NCBI GenBank assembly: GCA_003152555.1
Contig: PMAL01000120.1
Location: 1-9,307 of the forward strand
Length of the DNA: 9,307 nucleotides
Direction of reading: 5' to 3'
Source: Acidimicrobiaceae bacterium
Lineage (GTDB): Bacteria > Actinomycetota > Acidimicrobiia > Acidimicrobiales > RAAP-2
Below are positions 5,901-9,307 of this stretch, piece after piece. Within the stretch, counting starts at the first letter, position 1. Each line of letters begins with the position of its first letter. The notes below the pieces were generated by a model, which saw only the letters and a program-made list of their open reading frames with translations, was not told the origin of the DNA and searched no databases. The position numbers were made by a program, and so were the translations under genes.

Positions 5901-6952
5901 CAGGGTCGCTCGCCCTTCGCGCAGTTGGTAAGAAAAGCGACCGCCTGCTCTTCATTGATGGGCTGCACGTTCGACGACGCCTCCTTCACGATCAACGCCG
6001 CGGCGCGGCGAACGCCCTCTTCGGGCATACCGATGTCCGAGAGACTGGCCGGAGTTTCCAGTTCGCGTGCCAAGTCGTACAGTTTTCCCGCGGCGTCGCC
6101 GCCCAAAACGGCGCTCAGTCGTTCGTACACCTCGGGTATCGCTGGCTTGTTATAGGCCAGGGCGTGGGGCAGCACCACGGCGTTCATCCGTCCGTGGTCG
6201 AGTCCGTACAGGCCACCCAACACGTGACAGGTCTTGTGATGAAGCGACATGCCCACCACCGCCAGGACCGCACCGGCCAAATACGCGCCGTAGAGCACCT
6301 GGGACCGCTCTTCCATCGATGTCGGCGACTCGTGCATGAGCGGCAGATGCGTCGCCAGTACCCGCACCGATTCGAGCGCCATTGCCGACATGAAGGGATT
6401 GGCGCTCGGACCGTACAGTCCCTCCACGGCGTGGGCCAGGGCGTTCATGGCGCTCGGTCCGGCGATAGAGATAGGTAGCCCGATTGTCAGTTCGGGGTCA
6501 TAGATGACGGTCTTGGGCAGCACACGCAGATCGCGGCCGGTCTCCTTGTGCCCCCCGTCCGAGAGACCCCAGATCGGCGTTAGTTCCGAGCCCGCGTAGG
6601 TCGTTGGTATGCAGATCTGGGGCAGGTTGTGGCTGAGCGACACCGCCTTGCCGAATCCCGTCGCCGATCCCCCGCCCAGCGTGACCGTCGCCGTCGCGCC
6701 CAACGACGTCGCCAAATCGCGGACTTTTTGTGCGAATTCAATAGGCACGTGCTGGGCCACGTCGGTGAAGACGCCCACGCAACGTTTCCCGAGTGCGTCC
6801 GACACCTGATCGATCATTGTTTGATCGTGGGCGTCGGCAATGAGCAGGATTCGCGAGACGTGAAGTCTGTCCGCTTCATCGCCAACTTCAAATCGGCGCC
6901 CGACACCAAAGATCACCCGACCCGGCAGGGCCTCGTAGTCGAAGGGTTCCAT
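5900..6952 (-). CDS. Maleylacetate reductase (iron-type alcohol dehydrogenase family)
   Basis: This 350-residue enzyme reduces maleylacetate to 3-oxoadipate with NAD(P)H, joining ring cleavage to the 3-oxoadipate route. Residues 1 to about 160 form the nucleotide-binding domain with LGGGSATGFGKA (about 92-103) and IPTTYAGSELTPIWG (115-129). The second, all-helical domain carries PSAMNALAHAVEGLY (166-180), MSLHHKTCHVLGGLYGLDHG (235-254) and AVVLPHALAYN. The Asn at 170, where iron alcohol dehydrogenases carry a metal-binding Asp, and the HHKxCHVLGG motif are as I recall them for maleylacetate reductases. The GLDHGRMNA segment looks less typical of the subfamily. It starts three bases after the CoA-transferase beta stop, with GTGGGGGC as ribosome site, and its TGA overlaps the thiolase ATG. 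Both ring-cleavage routes suggested for this window would feed this enzyme. Confidence 0.9.
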   Translation of the reverse strand: MEPFDYEALPGRVIFGVGRRFEVGDEADRLHVSRILLIADAHDQTMIDQVSDALGKRCVGVFTDVAQHVPIEFAQKVRDLATSLGATATVTLGGGSATGFGKAVSLSHNLPQICIPTTYAGSELTPIWGLSDGGHKETGRDLRVLPKTVIYDPELTIGLPISIAGPSAMNALAHAVEGLYGPSANPFMSAMALESVRVLATHLPLMHESPTSMEERSQVLYGAYLAGAVLAVVGMSLHHKTCHVLGGLYGLDHGRMNAVVLPHALAYNKPAIPEVYERLSAVLGGDAAGKLYDLARELETPASLSDIGMPEEGVRRAAALIVKEASSNVQPINEEQAVAFLTNCAKGERP

Positions 6953-6955
6953 GAC

Positions 6956-7726
6956 TTACGCCCCCACGAAGCTGCGCAACGCATGCAGCTCCCCGTCAGT
7001 GGGCGGCGCCGTCACGCTGACGTCATCGGCCACGCGCAACGCCCAACCCGTCGCCTCGATCACATCGGGGATCTCCACACCGGGGTGCACGCTGGAAAGC
7101 ACAAACTCGCGGCTCTCAGGTTCACAGCGCAAGACGCCCAGGTCGGTGATCATGGCCTGGGGCCCCCTTCCCGGCAGACCAAGCCGCGCGCGGAAATCCC
7201 CGCCGTCGCCGTGACCCACGGAGGTCACAAAATCCAATTTCTCCACCATGGCGCGAGGGCTGTGACGCAGCGTGATGATGACCCTCGAACACGACGTGGC
7301 GATTTCGGGGGCGCCACCCGCTCCGGGCAGGCGGACCTGGGGCGATCCGTACTCGCCGACGACCGTTGTATTGATGTTGCCGAATCGGTCAACCTGGGCG
7401 GCGCCGAGAAAGCCCACGTCGACGCGCCCCGCTTGGAGCCAGTACGCGAAGATCTCGGGCACGCTGACGACCGCGTCAGCCGTTCGGCTGAGAATGCCAT
7501 CACCAATCGACGGCGGCAGCCGGTCGGGCTTGGCACCGATGCAACCGGATTCATAAATCAGCACGACGTCGGGCGCGTGCGACGCCCGAGCGAGGTTCGC
7601 CGCGGTGCTGGGTAGCCCGATGCCCACGAAACACACCGTCCCACTCGTCAACTCGCGCGCAGCCGCCACCGTCATCATCTCGTCGTTGGTCCACTTCAGT
7701 GCCTCACGTGTCGGGCTCTCAGTCAT
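6956..7726 (-). CDS. 3-Oxoadipate CoA-transferase, beta subunit (CatJ/glutaconate CoA-transferase type)
   Basis: This 256-residue protein pairs with the product of the preceding gene to move CoA, usually from succinyl-CoA, onto 3-oxoadipate. The motif LIYESGCIGAKP holds Glu59, the residue that in this family carries the CoA-thioester intermediate. Further family features are CFVGIGLPSTAANLA (about 32-46), VDVGFLGAAQVDRFGNINTT (about 102-121) and RLPGAGGAPEIA. Length agrees with CatJ-type subunits (about 260) rather than the shorter PcaJ subunits. The ATG at 7726 lies inside the end of the alpha-subunit gene (8-base overlap), with GAGGA just upstream, so equal synthesis of the two subunits is likely. 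A related actinobacterial pair, IpdAB, acts as a ring-opening hydrolase in steroid breakdown. The maleylacetate reductase and thiolase next door favour the 3-oxoadipate assignment. Confidence 0.85.
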   Translation of the reverse strand: MTESPTREALKWTNDEMMTVAAARELTSGTVCFVGIGLPSTAANLARASHAPDVVLIYESGCIGAKPDRLPPSIGDGILSRTADAVVSVPEIFAYWLQAGRVDVGFLGAAQVDRFGNINTTVVGEYGSPQVRLPGAGGAPEIATSCSRVIITLRHSPRAMVEKLDFVTSVGHGDGGDFRARLGLPGRGPQAMITDLGVLRCEPESREFVLSSVHPGVEIPDVIEATGWALRVADDVSVTAPPTDGELHALRSFVGA

Positions 7727-8585
7727 TGATGTCCTCTAAGAGTGCGGGATCGAGCGAGGCCAGGAACTCCGCGTGGTCGCTGGTAGCGAGCACGTGTTCA
7801 TCCATCCACGCCAGGAACTTTTCGCAATCCTTGCTGATGGGTTCCCACTGCGAGTAGAACGCGCTCGCGCGCTGGGAGTAGTCCTGCGCGTAGGACGGAT
7901 AGGACCCCGAGGGCACGAGACACACGTCGTCAACCACCCACGACGGCAGGACCACGCCGTTCGTGTGCGGGCTGAACGCGTCGACCACCTCTTCGACCAG
8001 AACAATGGAGCGCTGTGACGCGAGCACCGCCTCTTTTTGCACGCCCGTGATCCCCCACATCATGACGTTGCCATCACGGTCGGCCTGTTGGGCGCAGATG
8101 ACGCCAACGTCGGGACGCAGCGCCGGCACCGCGGCCAGATTTTCTCCGGTGAAGGGACAGGTCACCCAACTGATCGTCGGCGTGATGGTGGCGAGGTCCG
8201 TGCCGGCGTAGCCGCGCAGCATGCCAAAGGGCAGCCCTGAGGCGCCGGCTTGGTAGCGTGTCGCCATACCGGCATGGCTGTGCTCTTCAATTTCGAGGTG
8301 GTGCGGCACGGAATGTTCCACCGCGTCACGAAACCGGTGCAGTGAACCGGCACCGGGATTGCCCGCCCAAGAGAAGATCAACTTCCGCGCGCAGCCCATC
8401 CCGATCAACTGGTCGTAGATGATGTCGGGTGTCATGCGCACGAGCGTCAGGTCCTTGCGCCGTTGTCGAATGATTTCTTGTCCCGCGGCAAAGGGAATGA
8501 GGTGGGTGAAGCCCTCGAGCGCCACGGTATCGCCATCGTGAATGTGCTCGGCCACCGCGTCATGCAGGGAGCTGAAGCGAGCCAT
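7719..8585 (-). CDS. 3-Oxoadipate CoA-transferase, alpha subunit (CatI/glutaconate CoA-transferase type)
   Basis: This 288-residue subunit starts at the ATG at 8585. The frame can be read further upstream to 8636, but that adds 17 residues inside the aldehyde dehydrogenase gene. The 8585 ATG overlaps that gene's TGA as TGATG and is the natural start. Family features in order are DGDTVALEGFTHLIPFAAGQ (17-36), TPDIIYDQLIGMG (52-64), SWAGNPGAGSLHRFRDAVEH (72-91) and RYQAGASGLPFGMLRGYAG (110-128). PTISWVTCPFTGE and ADRDGNVMMWG follow. Length fits CatI (about 280). Together with the beta subunit it should form 3-oxoadipyl-CoA from 3-oxoadipate. The subunits are separate and unfused. Confidence 0.85.
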   Translation of the reverse strand: MARFSSLHDAVAEHIHDGDTVALEGFTHLIPFAAGQEIIRQRRKDLTLVRMTPDIIYDQLIGMGCARKLIFSWAGNPGAGSLHRFRDAVEHSVPHHLEIEEHSHAGMATRYQAGASGLPFGMLRGYAGTDLATITPTISWVTCPFTGENLAAVPALRPDVGVICAQQADRDGNVMMWGITGVQKEAVLASQRSIVLVEEVVDAFSPHTNGVVLPSWVVDDVCLVPSGSYPSYAQDYSQRASAFYSQWEPISKDCEKFLAWMDEHVLATSDHAEFLASLDPALLEDIND

Positions 8586-9307
8586 CAGTTGGGCCTCGGG
8601 TACCAGGCCGGTATCTTCGCGTCGACGTTGACCCACACGGACTTTACGTCCGTGTACTCGTGCATTGCTTCAAAGCCCATCTCCCGGCCGTATCCCGACT
8701 GGCCAATGCCGCCGAACGGCGAGCCGGGGGCCACACGCTTGTAGCAGTTGACCCAAACCATGCCGGCGCGCAGTGAGCGCGCCACACGGTGCGCCCTTGA
8801 CAAGTCCGACGTCCACAGCCCACTGCCCAAGCCGTAGTCGGTCGAGTTGGCGATCTGCAGGGCCTCATCTTCGGTGCGAAACGTGGTGATCGTCACGAAG
8901 GGTCCGAAGACCTCTTCCTTCGATACGCGGTCCGTGAACTTGGCCCTCATGACGGTCGGCTCCACGTAGTACCCGTTCGCACACGTTGCATCCTCGGGCG
9001 CCTTACCACCGGTGAGCAGCTCGCCGCCCTCATCGAGGGCGACCTGCACGTAGTCGAGAACCCGAGAGCGGTGCATCTGGGACGTGAGCGGTCCCATTTC
9101 GGTCTCGAGCTGAGAAGGGTCGCCAACCTTGATCGACTTCGCCAACGTGACGAAGCGATCCACGAATTCGTCGGCGACCGCCTCGTGAAGGATCAGTCGC
9201 GACCCCGCGATGCACGCCTGTCCCTGATTATGAAAGATCGCAAAAGCCGAACCGTTGACGGCCGCCGCAATATCGGCGTCGTCAAAGACAATGTTGGCGC
9301 CCTTGCC
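8585..9307 (-). CDS. NAD(P)-dependent aldehyde dehydrogenase, C-terminal part; candidate 4-hydroxymuconic semialdehyde dehydrogenase
   Basis: The minus-strand frame is open from the window edge at 9307 to a TGA at 8587-8585. It gives 240 residues, about half of a usual 480-500-residue enzyme; the true start lies beyond the window. The fragment begins at GKGANIVFDDADI, just after the expected ELGGK glutamate. It contains the catalytic cysteine at fragment residue 32 (NQGQACIAGSRL), the conserved EEVFGPF (about 131-137) and the C-terminal PFGGIGQSGYGRE (about 197-209). The active-site region is therefore intact. It is the first visible gene of the operon and overlaps the CoA-transferase alpha start as TGATG. 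Aldehyde dehydrogenase subfamilies are hard to separate by eye; betaine-aldehyde and hydroxymuconic-semialdehyde enzymes share these motifs. Co-location with maleylacetate reductase and a PcpA-like dioxygenase makes oxidation of 4-hydroxymuconic semialdehyde to maleylacetate attractive. An upper-pathway aldehyde substrate is the alternative. Confidence 0.85.
   Translation of the reverse strand, partial: GKGANIVFDDADIAAAVNGSAFAIFHNQGQACIAGSRLILHEAVADEFVDRFVTLAKSIKVGDPSQLETEMGPLTSQMHRSRVLDYVQVALDEGGELLTGGKAPEDATCANGYYVEPTVMRAKFTDRVSKEEVFGPFVTITTFRTEDEALQIANSTDYGLGSGLWTSDLSRAHRVARSLRAGMVWVNCYKRVAPGSPFGGIGQSGYGREMGFEAMHEYTDVKSVWVNVDAKIPAWYPRPN

Noticed and set aside
6629..7615. A 328-codon open frame on the plus strand.
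   Set aside because: It lies antisense to maleylacetate reductase and CoA-transferase beta, both of which have clear family motifs. Its translation is rich in Arg and His and low in hydrophobic runs, typical of a shadow frame in GC-rich DNA.
1..9307. CRISPR array, insertion sequence, integrase or attachment site.
   Set aside because: I saw no regularly spaced repeats, transposase motifs, terminal inverted repeats or target duplications anywhere in the window.

Overview
The window looks like part of a bacterial aromatic-degradation island. I infer an actinobacterium (Actinomycetota): the coding regions are GC-rich, Shine-Dalgarno sites are strong, genes overlap tightly, a CatI/CatJ-type CoA-transferase is present, and a Tat-type signal precedes a solute-binding protein. 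Nothing in the window fixes the genus. Two gaps are visibly richer in A+T than the genes: 620-1402 and 3727-3872. The 4-TM gene (3184-3726) also looks richer in A+T.

Layout from left to right. (1) 1-619, minus strand: the 5' part of an ABC-transporter solute-binding protein, cut by the window edge. (2) 620-1402: a long divergent intergenic region with candidate promoters at both ends, short repeats, and no gene I can defend. (3) 1403-3107, plus strand: a VOC-fold ring-cleaving dioxygenase (PcpA/LinE/MhqO type), then a phospholipase/carboxylesterase-family hydrolase (MhqD type) that appears to start at an ATC codon. A strong hairpin lies between the two genes and another follows the second. 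(4) 3184-3726, minus strand: an unrecognised four-helix membrane protein with its own candidate promoter. (5) 3873-9307, minus strand: a compact operon transcribed right to left. Its genes are aldehyde dehydrogenase (partial), CoA-transferase alpha, CoA-transferase beta, maleylacetate reductase, 3-oxoadipyl-CoA thiolase and hydroxyquinol 1,2-dioxygenase.

Together the operon encodes a full lower pathway. Hydroxyquinol is opened by the intradiol dioxygenase to maleylacetate, which is reduced to 3-oxoadipate, activated to 3-oxoadipyl-CoA, and cleaved to succinyl-CoA and acetyl-CoA. The VOC dioxygenase and the aldehyde dehydrogenase could supply a second entry: hydroquinone to 4-hydroxymuconic semialdehyde to maleylacetate, meeting the first route at maleylacetate reductase. 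The solute-binding protein, and perhaps the membrane protein, would fit substrate uptake, but that is inference. No regulator gene and no upper-pathway hydroxylase is visible in the window.
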